A DNA stretch of 64,000 bases from Streptomyces zaomyceticus (GCF_014656215.1 NZ_BNBZ01000008.1:62001-126000), one strand, 5' to 3'. Counted from the stretch's first letter, positions 24,942-33,635 are shown. Numbers and translations are program-made. Notes: a model not told the origin generated them from the sequence alone.

Positions 24942-26471
24942 ATGCACGTCGATCACCTCCTCCACCTCGACCGCCTCGACCTCTCTCTCGTCTGGGGCGA
25001 GGAGACGCTGCTCGGCCAGGAGATCGCCGGGGTCACCGCGACCGATCTGGAGGACCCGGCGCGCTTCCTGCAGCCCGGAGAGATCGTGCTGAGCGGACTC
25101 GTCTGGTGGAGCCGCGACAGCGCCGCCGCCAAGGCCGACCGCTTCGTCTCCGCCCTGCGGGAGGAGAGAGCCGTGGCGCTGCTGGCCGGCGAGGAGACAC
25201 ACGGGCATGTGCCGCGCGAACTCGTCGAAGCCTGCCGCAGGCACCGCGTCCCCCTCATCGCCGTACCCCCGCACACCAGCTTCCGGGCCATCACCGAGGC
25301 CGTCTACCTGCGCCAGTGGAGCGAACTCAACCGCCATCCCGCGAGCCACCACGCCCTGCCGGAGAACGTCCGCCTCGACCTCGGCCGCGCCCTGGAACAC
25401 CGCGCCGCGGCCGGCGAACTGCTCGACCGCGCCTTCGCCCACCTCGGCACGCCCGTCTGCCACCTCCTCACCGCCGCGGGCCGAACCGTCGCCCGCACGG
25501 GCGCCACCACGGAGCTCCCCGCAAGGGAAGCCCTGAAGGCGCTCGCCGGTCCGCGGGGCACGAGGCTGCGGATCGAAGCCGAGGGCACCGACTTCGACAC
25601 CTGGTACCTGCACCTTCCCGAGGAGGGGCAGGTCCCGCCTCGGGTCCTCCTGGAGATAGCCGAATTCCTCAGTCTCCACCGGCGCCGAGAGGACAGGCAG
25701 CAGGCCGAGCGCGGCCCCGCGGCCGCCCGCCTGATGGAGGCCGTGAGCGCGCCACGCGTCGACTCCGGCCGTCTCCAGCGCGCGCTGGCCTCCTGCGGGC
25801 TGGCCGACCGGCCCTCCTGCACGGTCGTCGCCGCCGCTCTGGAACCGGACGGGACCGCCGGCGCCGACGGCGTCGCCGCACTCACCGAGGCACTCCGGCA
25901 CCTGCCGTCCACCGCGTTCGCCGTCGCCCTGGGAGACGACGGCGCGGCGACGGCCGTCCTCGCGCACGGCGACGACACGACGCACGGGACGACGGAACGA
26001 CTGCGCGAGGTCGCGCACCTGATCCAGTGCTGCCGGCCGGGGAGCACCTGGCACGTCGGCCTGAGCGAACCAGTCGGGCCATCCGCGTTGAACACCGCTC
26101 TGACGCAGGCCCGTTACGCCCTCGCCGGGACCCGCGCCGCGACGCCGCCGTCACCGCGGGTCGCGCGGGTCCGCGACCTCGACAGGCTGGCGATGCTCCT
26201 CGCCGGCGTCCCCGCGTCCGTGCGCGACATCTACCGCGAGACCGTCCTCGGCCCCCTGTCCAGGGCCGGACAGAGGTCGGGCGCCATGCTCCTGGAGACC
26301 CTGGAGGTGTTCCTCGCGCACGACTGCTCCTGGACGCGGACCGCCGAAACCCTGCACATCCACATCAACACGGTCCACTACCGCGTCGGGCGCATCGAGA
26401 CCCTCACCGGTCGCGACCTGTCCCGCCTCGACGACCGGGTGGACCTGCGCGCCGCACTCCTGAGCCGCTGA
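24942..26471 (+). CDS. PucR family transcriptional regulator (purine catabolism)
   Basis: A 509-residue activator. The N-terminal PucR domain (residues about 5-125) senses purine catabolites; a GGDEF-like degenerate middle domain follows; the C-terminal PucR-type helix-turn-helix lies at about 450-505 (TLEVFLAHDCSWTRTAETLHIHINTVHYRVGRIE). GGAG five bases before the ATG at 24942 fixes the start. It is divergent from the xanthine dehydrogenase genes across 227 bp and most likely controls them. The long intergenic region has AT-richer bases near 24840-24900, suitable for the promoter. Confidence 0.92.
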   Translation: MHVDHLLHLDRLDLSLVWGEETLLGQEIAGVTATDLEDPARFLQPGEIVLSGLVWWSRDSAAAKADRFVSALREERAVALLAGEETHGHVPRELVEACRRHRVPLIAVPPHTSFRAITEAVYLRQWSELNRHPASHHALPENVRLDLGRALEHRAAAGELLDRAFAHLGTPVCHLLTAAGRTVARTGATTELPAREALKALAGPRGTRLRIEAEGTDFDTWYLHLPEEGQVPPRVLLEIAEFLSLHRRREDRQQAERGPAAARLMEAVSAPRVDSGRLQRALASCGLADRPSCTVVAAALEPDGTAGADGVAALTEALRHLPSTAFAVALGDDGAATAVLAHGDDTTHGTTERLREVAHLIQCCRPGSTWHVGLSEPVGPSALNTALTQARYALAGTRAATPPSPRVARVRDLDRLAMLLAGVPASVRDIYRETVLGPLSRAGQRSGAMLLETLEVFLAHDCSWTRTAETLHIHINTVHYRVGRIETLTGRDLSRLDDRVDLRAALLSR

Positions 26472-26781
26472 CGCCGGAACCTCAGGGCAGATCGATGGGG
26501 ACGCCGGTCGACGTCACCCCTCACGCATCGGACCGCTCACGCGCCACATTCCGCGGTCGTGCACGCAACCGTGTGGGGCCGCGGCGGGTCTCCCCGTCCG
26601 CAGCCGGCCTGCCGGTCGTACGAATCACCAGGTCAACTCCCCGGAGCGCCCCCGGAACTGGTGGGACATCCACTGCCTTCTCCCCGCCCGGCGGTGTTGA
26701 CTTCATCTGACACCCCCTCAACACCCCCGCAGGCCGACACCTCCCATCGGCGTGCCTCGACTTCCCCAAGGGACAGGTACG
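26472..26781. other. Promoter region of the FG-GAP gene, no gene seen
   Basis: About 310 bp without a gene. A TTGACT at 26697-26702 could be a -35 element for the downstream secreted-protein operon. No clear terminator follows the PucR gene. Confidence 0.4.
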
Positions 26782-28539
26782 TTGAACACTTCCACCACCC
26801 GCGGAGCCGGGCTCGTGCTCGGCTCCGCGGCCGCGCTCGTGGCCGGGCTGTGCCTGGCGCCCGCCGCCCAGGCCGCGCCCGATCCCACCGTCTCCTTCGG
26901 AGGGGCGACCGCCGTCCCGCTGCCCGCCGGCTCCGGGAAGGGCACCGTCCCGGCACTGGGCGACCTGAACGGCGACGCCAAGCCCGACCTCGTCACCGCC
27001 GTCAAGGGATCGAACACCCTGGTGGCCGCGCTCGGCGACGGCAAGGGCGGCTTCGGCCCCGGGGTCTCCTTCAAGCTCGACACCGGCACCTTCCCGACGG
27101 CGGTCGCCCTCGCGGACCTCAACGGTGACGGCCGACTGGACGCGGTCGTCGCCGCGGCCCTGACCAAGCAGCCCACACAGCACGGCACGGAGAGCATGGG
27201 AAGTGTCGTCGAGCTGCTCGGTGACGGCAGGGGCGGCTTCGCCCCGGCCACCTCCTACTTCGCGCCGACGCTGGTCAACCAGTCCACGAACGCCATGTTC
27301 CCCGCGGACATCACGGTCGCCGACATGAACGGCGACGCCAGGCCCGACGTACTGACGTCCAACACCAACGGCGACAACGTCTCGGTGTGGACCAACGACG
27401 GCACCGGCGCACTGGGCACCGCGAGCAACTACTACGTCGGCGGCGGCCGGCCCACCGGCTACTCCGCCGCACAGCTGCGCCCTTCCGGTCTGAAGACCGG
27501 GGACGTGAACGGCGACGGCAGGCTCGACGTGGTCACCGTGAACGCGGGGACGTCCGACATCTCCGTCCTCCTCGGTGACGGCAGGGGCCGTCTCGGCCCG
27601 GCCACCCGCTTCGCCGACGGCGTCTCCCTCGGCCGAGCCATCGCCCTCGGCGACGTCAGCGGCGACGGCAAGCCCGACGTGGCCGTCGCGCACACCGACC
27701 GGACGATCACCCTCTTCCTCGGCGACGGCGCCGGAGCCTTCGGCGCCCCGGTCACCCACCCGGTCGGCGGGAGCGCTCTCGAGGGCGTGGCCATCACCGA
27801 CGTCAACACGGACGCCAAGCCGGACCTGGTCACCGACAACGGCCCCGACGACCGGCCCACCGTCCTCCTCGGCGACGGCACGGGCACCTTCCGCAACGCC
27901 GGCCCGCTCTACGACACGAAGGCCGGCGCGAACGGTGCGTACGCCGTCGGAGATCTGAACGCCGACGGCAGGCCCGACCTGGCGGCCTCCTCCACCGTCG
28001 CGGGCGTCGCGGCGCAGGTGCTGCTGAACACCTCGAAGCCGAAGCGCACAGCGCAGTCGATGGCGGTACGGGTCGCCAAGGCACCCGGTGTCCTGTCGCT
28101 GGAGGTGAACCTGCCGACCGTCGACTTCGGCACGCTGACACCCGGCACCGTCAGCACCCCGGCAGGACTGGGCAGGTTCACGTACACCGACACCCTCTCC
28201 ACCGCCGCCCCCTGGTCGGTGACCGTTGCCACCACCGACCTGGTCAGCGGCACGGACACCATCGGCTGGAAGAACGTGAGGATCACGACCGGCGGACACC
28301 TCAACGGGAGCGGCAGCCAGTGGACGGGCATCGCCAAGCCGGGTCCGGGGGGCCACTTCCCCCAGGGCGCCGACCCGCAGCCGGGCACCAGCCTCTCCCC
28401 GGCCGTGACGATGGCGACCGGCGACGGCGGCACTCGGGGCGTCTTCACCCACCAGGGATCGACGGCGCAGTGGAACATCCCCGCGGAGACGGTCCCCGGC
28501 TCGTACAGCGGCACCCTGCAGTACACGATCACCGGCTGA
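26782..28539 (+). CDS. Secreted FG-GAP repeat protein with WxL-like C-terminal domain
   Basis: A 585-residue exported protein. TTG at 26782 is taken as start because it begins an ideal signal peptide (positive start, hydrophobic core, cleavage after APAAQA) and has GGGACAGG upstream; a GTG ten codons earlier is weaker. Seven FG-GAP/VCBS units follow, each with a Ca2+-loop DxNxDxxxD: GDLNGDAKPDLV, ADLNGDGRLDAV, ADMNGDARPDVL, GDVNGDGRLDVV, GDVSGDGKPDVA, TDVNTDAKPDLV, GDLNADGRPDLA, a predicted beta-propeller. The last 170 residues resemble a WxL cell-wall-binding domain: VDFGTLTPGT, APWSVTVAT and GSYSGTLQYTITG at the very end. The next gene encodes a DUF916-type partner, which supports that reading. 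It probably sits on the cell wall. Confidence 0.78.
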   Translation: MNTSTTRGAGLVLGSAAALVAGLCLAPAAQAAPDPTVSFGGATAVPLPAGSGKGTVPALGDLNGDAKPDLVTAVKGSNTLVAALGDGKGGFGPGVSFKLDTGTFPTAVALADLNGDGRLDAVVAAALTKQPTQHGTESMGSVVELLGDGRGGFAPATSYFAPTLVNQSTNAMFPADITVADMNGDARPDVLTSNTNGDNVSVWTNDGTGALGTASNYYVGGGRPTGYSAAQLRPSGLKTGDVNGDGRLDVVTVNAGTSDISVLLGDGRGRLGPATRFADGVSLGRAIALGDVSGDGKPDVAVAHTDRTITLFLGDGAGAFGAPVTHPVGGSALEGVAITDVNTDAKPDLVTDNGPDDRPTVLLGDGTGTFRNAGPLYDTKAGANGAYAVGDLNADGRPDLAASSTVAGVAAQVLLNTSKPKRTAQSMAVRVAKAPGVLSLEVNLPTVDFGTLTPGTVSTPAGLGRFTYTDTLSTAAPWSVTVATTDLVSGTDTIGWKNVRITTGGHLNGSGSQWTGIAKPGPGGHFPQGADPQPGTSLSPAVTMATGDGGTRGVFTHQGSTAQWNIPAETVPGSYSGTLQYTITG

Positions 28540-28543
28540 TCCC

Positions 28544-29623
28544 GTGAACAGCTGTCCGCGCGCCCGGAGCGGCGCCACCGCCACCCACCGGGCACGGTTC
28601 GCCGCCCTGTGGAGCCTCCTCCTCACGGTCCTCGTCCTCGCTCCGGCGCCGGGCGCGCAGGCAGTACCGGGCCCCACACCCTCCACGTCCGCGGCGGGCG
28701 CGCCGTTCGGCGTGCGGGCCGGGCTCCACGGCCTGACGACACTGACCGGCGGGCACTTCGGGTACGCGCTGAAGTCCGGCGCCCGGATCGAGGACTCCGC
28801 GGTCATCTACAACGAGAGCGACGAGGCCCGCACCTTCCACGTCTACGGAGCCGACGTCACCCACGCGGCCGGTGGCGGCCTGGCCCCCGCGCAAGAGGGC
28901 CAGAAGATGGTCGCGGTCGGGTCCTGGCTGAGGCTGGACTCCGCGGCCACCGTCACCGTGCGGCCGAAGAGCCGCGCCACGGTCCGCTTCTCCCTCGCGG
29001 TCCCCACGGGCACCCCGTCGGGCAGCTACCTCGGCAGCCTGGTCACCGCGCTGCGCACCCCCGCGGTCGGCGGCGGGGTGAACACCGAGACCCGTATCGC
29101 CCGGCTCGTCGAACTCACCGTCCCCGGCACCACCGACCTCCAGGTCTCCCTCACGGAACTGGAACACCGGCCCGCGGGTGGCGGGGAGGAGTTCACCGTG
29201 ACCGTACGCAACACGGGCAACGTCCTCTACACCTTCGCCGGAACGCTGAACATCACCGGCGGCGGCGCCGCGCGTACCGTCCCGCTCACCCCCACGGGGA
29301 TCTATGTGATCCCCGGCGGCAGCGCCACCCTCACCGGCCGATGGGGCGGCCTTCCCGTTCTCGGCCGCCGCACGGTCACCGCCTCGGTGACCGCCACGGT
29401 CCCCGGCGGCGCGACGAAGACCGTGAACAGCAACACGGTCCGGCTGTCCTCCTTCCCCTGGCTCATCGCCGCCCTCACCGTCGCCGGCGCCCTCGCCCTG
29501 ACGCTCCTCCTCGTCATGACGCGCAAGCGATGGCGAGCCCGGCTGCGGCGTCGCGCGGAGGAACGCCGCGCGCTGCGCGCACTGCGACGGGAACTGCGGA
29601 CCGGTCTTCGTACCGAGGGGTGA
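28544..29623 (+). CDS. DUF916/WxL-interacting-type cell-surface membrane protein
   Basis: A 359-residue type I membrane protein: N-terminal signal (cleavage near GAQAVPG), two Ig-like domains, one membrane helix (WLIAALTVAGALALTLLLVM, about 305-325) and a basic cytoplasmic tail. The first domain has the DUF916 pattern VGSWLRLDSAATVTVRPK then VRFSLAVPTGTPSGSYLGSLV; the second has EFTVTVRNTGNVLYTF. In Firmicutes such proteins hold WxL proteins at the wall. It starts with GTG four bases after the FG-GAP stop, so the two are co-translated. The tail is unusually Arg-rich (about one Arg in three). Confidence 0.8.
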   Translation: MNSCPRARSGATATHRARFAALWSLLLTVLVLAPAPGAQAVPGPTPSTSAAGAPFGVRAGLHGLTTLTGGHFGYALKSGARIEDSAVIYNESDEARTFHVYGADVTHAAGGGLAPAQEGQKMVAVGSWLRLDSAATVTVRPKSRATVRFSLAVPTGTPSGSYLGSLVTALRTPAVGGGVNTETRIARLVELTVPGTTDLQVSLTELEHRPAGGGEEFTVTVRNTGNVLYTFAGTLNITGGGAARTVPLTPTGIYVIPGGSATLTGRWGGLPVLGRRTVTASVTATVPGGATKTVNSNTVRLSSFPWLIAALTVAGALALTLLLVMTRKRWRARLRRRAEERRALRALRRELRTGLRTEG

Positions 29624-29680
29624 ACGACCACTGTTCGAACGCGCGTTGCCGACGCTCAGCGGTCGCGGCTACGATCCCCC

Positions 29681-29756
29681 CGGTCGTGACTGGCGAGAGT
29701 GGAGCACCACAAGGAAGCGGCCCCTCCCCGGATCCGACGTCGACCGCCTGGGCGTC
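29681..29756 (+). promoter_or_regulatory. ZTP riboswitch (pfl motif)
   Basis: The conserved core segments of the pfl/ZTP riboswitch are in order: GGTCGTGACTGGCG at 29682-29695, the P2-type pairing GTGG/CCAC at about 29699-29709, AAGGAAGCGG, and the 3' core GACCGCCTGGGCG near 29742-29754. The ligand is ZTP/ZMP, the AICAR-derived alarmone that builds up when 10-formyl-THF is short. It stands about 37 bp before the start of an AICAR formyltransferase gene, a textbook target. The RNA probably controls termination or translation in response to folate starvation. Confidence 0.88.
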
Positions 29757-29792
29757 CTCCCCAGCCTCCCCAGCACCCCGAGGAGACCCGGC

Positions 29793-30950
29793 GTGGACAT
29801 GCGTTACGGAATCAACCCCCAGCAGGCGGCGGCCAGGGCCGTGCCCTTGGACCCGGAGCGGGTGCCGCTCCGGCTGCTCCAGGGCCGCCCCTCGTACATC
29901 AATCTCCTGGACGCGCTGAACTCCTGGCAGCTGGTGCGGGAGGCGGCACGGACCCTGGGCCGGCCGGCCGCCGCGTCGTTCAAGCACGTCTCCCCCGCCG
30001 GTGCCGCCCTGGCGGGCCGTGTCGACGAGGCGACCGCCCGCCTGTACGGCGTGGACGCGGCCTCCGTGGGCGAGCTGACCAGCGCCTACCTGCGGGCCCG
30101 GGACGCCGACCCGAAGTCCTCGTACGGCGACTTCGTCGCGGTCTCGCACGAGGTGGACGTGGAGCTGGCCCAGCTCCTCACCAAGGTGGTCTCGGACGGG
30201 ATCGTGGCCCCCGGGTACGCCCCCGGGGTGCTGGAGATCCTGGCGAGGAAGAAGAAGGGCGCCTTCCTGGTGATGGAGGCCGACCCGGCGTTCGAGCCGC
30301 CCGAGGAGGAGTCCCGGGACGTCTTCGGCTTGCGTCTGGTCCAGGAGCGCGACCGGGTCGAGCTCTCCGGGGCGGTCCTCGCCGACGTGCACGTGGGCTC
30401 CCTCTCCGAGGAGACCCGCTCCGACCTGCTGCTCGGCCTGGCCGTGCTGCGCTACACCCAGTCCAACTCGGTCTGCTACGTGCGGGACGGGCAGACGCTG
30501 GGGATCGGGGCGGGGCAGCAGTCCCGGGTGGACTGCACCCGGCTCGCCGGGGGCAAGGTGGACACCTGGTGGCTGCGCCGCCATCCGCTGGCGCAGGCGC
30601 TGGAGTTCCGGCCGGGCGTCCGCCGCCAGGACCGGGTGAACTGGCAGGTCCGCTTCGTCGAGGGCGACCTGACCGACGACGAGCGCGCCCGCTTCCGCGA
30701 GGCGGTCGAGGCGGAGCCCGGCACGCTGGACGCGGCCGAGCGGGCCGCCTGGCTCGCGAAGCTCACCGGGGTGTCCTTCGTGTCGGACGGCTCGCTGCCG
30801 TTCCGGGACAACGTCGACCACGCCCGCCGGCACGGGGTGACCAGCATCGCCGAGCCGGGCGGTTCGATCCGCTCCGGCGACGTCGAGGACGCCTGCCGCG
30901 AGTTCGGCATCGCCCTTGCCCGGACCGGCCTGCGGCTGTTCCACCACTGA
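29793..30950 (+). CDS. Stand-alone phosphoribosylaminoimidazolecarboxamide (AICAR) formyltransferase
   Basis: A 385-residue protein that matches the AICAR transformylase half of PurH, without the IMP cyclohydrolase half. Motifs: RYGINPQQAAA near the start, ASFKHVSPAGAAL (the Lys-His pair of catalysis), SYGDFVAVS, LRYTQSNSVCYVRDGQTLGIGAGQQSRVDC (binding of formyl folate and AICAR), and SDGSLPFRDNVDHA near the C-terminus. It would use 10-formyl-THF to make FAICAR from AICAR (ZMP). GTG at 29793 with GAGGAG 8 bases upstream is the start; the ATG six bases on is too far from that site. A ZTP riboswitch precedes it and a strong terminator follows. A full purH is expected elsewhere in the genome. 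Confidence 0.9.
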   Translation: MDMRYGINPQQAAARAVPLDPERVPLRLLQGRPSYINLLDALNSWQLVREAARTLGRPAAASFKHVSPAGAALAGRVDEATARLYGVDAASVGELTSAYLRARDADPKSSYGDFVAVSHEVDVELAQLLTKVVSDGIVAPGYAPGVLEILARKKKGAFLVMEADPAFEPPEEESRDVFGLRLVQERDRVELSGAVLADVHVGSLSEETRSDLLLGLAVLRYTQSNSVCYVRDGQTLGIGAGQQSRVDCTRLAGGKVDTWWLRRHPLAQALEFRPGVRRQDRVNWQVRFVEGDLTDDERARFREAVEAEPGTLDAAERAAWLAKLTGVSFVSDGSLPFRDNVDHARRHGVTSIAEPGGSIRSGDVEDACREFGIALARTGLRLFHH

Positions 30951-30981
30951 CCCCGTCCCCCCTCCCCCGGTTCCGACCAGC

Positions 30982-31026
30982 GGCCGGAGCGCCGCGCACC
31001 TGGTGCGCGGCGCTCCGGCCTTTTCT
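30982..31026 (+). terminator. Rho-independent terminator
   Basis: Arms 30982-31000 and 31002-31020 are perfectly complementary over 19 bases, followed by TTTTCT. It is 31 bp beyond the AICAR formyltransferase stop. Confidence 0.93.
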
Positions 31027-31332
31027 CCTGCCCGCGCGGCGGTGTGGGGGGTCCTGGACGTGAACGCGGCGGGCTGGCTACGTTCGTCGGCGGGTCGTGG
31101 CCGGGCCCGTAGCGCACCGGCCGGCCCCGTCTCCGACGCGGCCGGCTCACCTCGCCGCGGCCCGGCCGCCCCGAGGTCCGCCACCCGCGGCCCGTCACCG
31201 TCCACGCTCCCGCCGCCCGGCCCGTACCGGCGGCGGTCCGTGCGCGCACCCCGGCACTGTCCGGGGCGGGCAGCCCCGGGGGAAGGCCGCACCTTTCGCG
31301 CGAGGGAAGCCTCCACCCGTCGCGGCGGCGTG
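31027..31332. other. Region without a gene
   Basis: About 306 bp between the terminator and the end of a minus-strand gene. Open frames here are Arg/Pro-rich shadow frames. Nothing recognisable is seen. Confidence 0.5.
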
Positions 31333-31506
31333 TCAGGAACGCCGTCTGACGCTCCGGCCGGCACCGATGCCCGCCACGTGCAGGGCCAGGGCGGTCAGCC
31401 CGAGCAGCATCACGTTCGCCGAGGAGAACGTGTCGTTGGTGCTGATGTCCGCCGCGTTGATCAGGAAGGCGATGAAGAACAGCACCGCCGCGACTATGCC
31501 GAGCAT
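31333..31506 (-). CDS. Small two-helix membrane protein
   Basis: A 57-residue protein with two hydrophobic helices (MLGIVAAVLFFIAFLINAAD and NVMLLGLTALALHVAGIG) joined by a short polar turn (ISTNDTFSSA), and a basic tail RSVRRRS. The ATG at 31504-31506 has GAGAGGAG eight bases upstream, far better than any earlier start in the open frame. Small hydrophobic proteins of this type are common and uncharacterised in Streptomyces. It is downstream of the gene at 31586-31894 by 80 bp on the same strand. Confidence 0.8.
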   Translation of the reverse strand: MLGIVAAVLFFIAFLINAADISTNDTFSSANVMLLGLTALALHVAGIGAGRSVRRRS

Positions 31507-31585
31507 GATCAGGCTCCTCTCGAAGGGTGCTGTCCGTCTGCCCCCGCGTCGGCCTTGTAAGCCGGGGCGACCGCTCACCGGCGCG

Positions 31586-31894
31586 TCAGAGGTCGCTGTC
31601 GATGCCGGTGACGGCCGGCTGCGCGAGCGGGGCGTCGGCTTCCGCGATTCCCGCCTCCCTCAGTGCGGCCGAGACGAGCCTCGTCGCGTCGAGTTTCGCC
31701 TCGTAACGGTCGGCGGCCTCGACCTCCAGCCGGACGGCGAACGTGCCGTCCTCGTTCAGCGTCAGCAGGTTCACGCCTTCGCTCTCGCTCACTTCTGTGT
31801 GCTGGGGGGCCAGCTTCCGTTCGAGGGCGGCGCGCTCGGAGTCGGTGATGTCCGAGGTGAACGTGCCGGGAACGGTGATGACGAAGGTGGTCAC
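31586..31894 (-). CDS. Small conserved-type protein, function unknown
   Basis: A 102-residue soluble protein, acidic (many Glu/Asp), starting with GTG at 31892-31894 behind GAGAGGAG. It reads TTFVITVPGTF, then an alternating helix and strand pattern (NLLTLNEDGTFAVRLEV) and a terminal helix. No catalytic motif or family recognised. It forms a likely operon with the small membrane gene downstream and uses an almost identical ribosome site (GAGAGGAG). Confidence 0.75.
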   Translation of the reverse strand: MTTFVITVPGTFTSDITDSERAALERKLAPQHTEVSESEGVNLLTLNEDGTFAVRLEVEAADRYEAKLDATRLVSAALREAGIAEADAPLAQPAVTGIDSDL

Positions 31895-32058
31895 GGGGAC
31901 TCCTCTCGTGGAACGGAGTGTGAGCGTCGCACTGCTTCCCTCATCCTCCGTGATGGCTGTGCTCCGAAAGGCTTCTGACATGGCATCGGGCCAGGGTGAA
32001 GAGGTGGTGTGTCGTGGCCCCGGCCCCAAGCGCTCGTGCGCCGTGGAGTGGCCGAGCG

Positions 32059-32379
32059 TCACGGGGCGGCGTGATGCGTGCGCGCGTGGCCCAAGGCGGT
32101 GTGACGTGTGCGGGCGCGGCCGGGGGCGGCGTGATGCGCGGGCCTGTGGCCCGGGGCGGCCTGGAAGCGCCGCAGCCAGACGGAGGCCGTGGCGAGCAGG
32201 CCGGCGAAGACCGCCAGGAGGAGAAGAGAGACCCACATCTGCCGACTTCCGGGGTGGGTCCATCCGGTCCAGGCCGCGGCTGCCACCCACAGCAGGACGC
32301 CTGCCGAGTAGAAGTCGCGAACCCGGCGCAGCTGCCGTGCGGCCCGCAAGGACATGAGACGTTCGGTCTTCGTCGACAT
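32059..32379 (-). CDS. Small two-helix membrane protein with repetitive His/Ala tail
   Basis: A 106-residue protein: soluble start (TKTERLMSLRAARQLRRVRDF), two membrane helices (SAGVLLWVAAAAW and MWVSLLLLAVFAGLLATASVWL) separated by GWTHPGSRQ, then a tail of imperfect repeats (GHRPAHHAAPGR, ARTRHTALGH, ARTHHAAP). The tail is encoded by near-repeats of GGGGCGGCGTGATGCG and may be an artefact of repeat expansion. Start is uncertain; ATG 32377-32379 is taken because the stretch before it is noncoding in style. Confidence 0.6.
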   Translation of the reverse strand: MSTKTERLMSLRAARQLRRVRDFYSAGVLLWVAAAAWTGWTHPGSRQMWVSLLLLAVFAGLLATASVWLRRFQAAPGHRPAHHAAPGRARTRHTALGHARTHHAAP

Positions 32380-32573
32380 GTCCGCCCGTGTACCCCGATC
32401 CGCGCTGTCCATCAGCGGCGGGCGGGAGCTGCTCGGCCGATCACGCGGGACGCAGGCTGTCGTCGGCCGCACGGCACCGAACCGGTGACTGCGTGGAGGG
32501 TTGCGCGCGTACGGATGCCGGCACGGTCCTCGAGCCGGGGAATCACATCGAGGCCGTGTGCCGTTCCCCCGGC

Positions 32574-33476
32574 ATGAACTCCGTACGGGCAACCCCCGAG
32601 GTCCTGCGTTACACCGCCTTCTCCGACGACCCCGAGGGAGGCAATCCCGCCGGAATCGTCCTCGACGCCACGGGCCTCGGCGAGGAGGAGATGCTGGCGA
32701 TCGCCGCCGACGTCGGCTACAGCGAGAGCGCGTTCCTCACAGCACCTCCGTCGGCTCCGTCCGACGAAGCGCGTTCCGACGGCGCGCCGGACGCCGGCCG
32801 CGCGTACTCCATCCGCTATTTCAGCCCCAAGGCGGAGGTGCCCTTCTGCGGGCACGCCACCGTCGCGACGGCGGTGGCCCTCGGTGAGCGCATCGGCCCC
32901 GGGGACCTGGTGTTCACCACGCCCGCCGGGATCGTGCCGGTCACCGTGACGCGGGAGGGCGGCGCGCTGCGGGCCACGCTCACCAGCGTCGAGCCGTACG
33001 TCGAGGAGATCGCGGCCGAGGACCTGGCCGAGGCACTCGCCGCCCTCGACTGGCCGGCCGGGGACCTCGATCCGGCGTTTCCTCCGCGTGTCGCCTTCGC
33101 GGGCGCCCGCCATCTGGTCCTGGCCGCCGCGACCCGCGAGCGCCTGGGCCTCCTGGCGTACGACTTCGCCCGCCTGGAGGCCCTGATGCACCGGTTGGAC
33201 CTGACGACGGTGCAGTTGGTGTGGCGCGCCGATGCGGAGACCTTCCACGTGCGCGACCCGTTCCCCGTGGGCGGGGTGGTGGAGGACCCGGCGACCGGGG
33301 CGGCGGCCGCCGCCTTGGGCGCGTACCTCCGCGAGCTCCGACTCGTGCCGGAGGCGACCGTTCTCACCCTTCATCAGGGCGAGGACATGGGACGCCCCGG
33401 TGTTCTGACGGTGGAGCTGCGGGCGGGAGACCGGCGGGTCGGGGTCAGCGGCGCGGGAGTCCGCATCCCGGCCTGA
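32574..33476 (+). CDS. PhzF family phenazine biosynthesis/isomerase-like protein
   Basis: A 300-residue PhzF-fold protein with two matched halves. Motifs: NPAGIVLDATGL near residue 25, YSESAFL with the catalytic Glu (about residue 55), PKAEVPFCGHATVATA near 90, and in the second half VEDPATGAAAAALGAYL. The fold isomerises or epimerises small metabolites; a role in phenazine synthesis is not implied because no other phz gene is near. It contains an acidic insert of about 15 residues (SDEARSDGAPDAG) after position 60. A 14-bp hairpin follows. Confidence 0.9.
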   Translation: MNSVRATPEVLRYTAFSDDPEGGNPAGIVLDATGLGEEEMLAIAADVGYSESAFLTAPPSAPSDEARSDGAPDAGRAYSIRYFSPKAEVPFCGHATVATAVALGERIGPGDLVFTTPAGIVPVTVTREGGALRATLTSVEPYVEEIAAEDLAEALAALDWPAGDLDPAFPPRVAFAGARHLVLAAATRERLGLLAYDFARLEALMHRLDLTTVQLVWRADAETFHVRDPFPVGGVVEDPATGAAAAALGAYLRELRLVPEATVLTLHQGEDMGRPGVLTVELRAGDRRVGVSGAGVRIPA

Positions 33477-33528
33477 TCCGAAGGGCATCGGACCCTGACC
33501 GGTCGCATCGACCGATCTGCGCCTTCGC

Positions 33529-33565
33529 TCGGGGCCGGCCGCCGTTCCACTGCGGCCGGCCCCGA
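33529..33565 (+). terminator. 14-bp hairpin after the PhzF gene
   Basis: Arms 33529-33542 and 33552-33565 are perfect complements with a 9-base loop, about 50 bp beyond the stop. Confidence 0.8.
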
Positions 33566-33617
33566 ACTGTGGGGTCCGATCTGTGTCCACCGGGCTCCAT
33601 GTAGCCATCGACACGAG

Positions 33618-33635
33618 TACTCACTTTATTGAGTA
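33618..33635. promoter_or_regulatory. TACTCA-N6-TGAGTA palindrome, candidate operator
   Basis: A 6-bp inverted repeat with an AT-rich centre (CTTTAT) in an AT-rich patch, 52 bp upstream of the SGNH hydrolase start. It fits a MarR/PadR/TetR-type operator or overlaps the promoter. The regulator is not identified. Confidence 0.4.

Noticed and set aside
32574..33476. Phenazine biosynthesis locus
   Set aside because: PhzF-fold proteins are widespread and no other phenazine gene is near.
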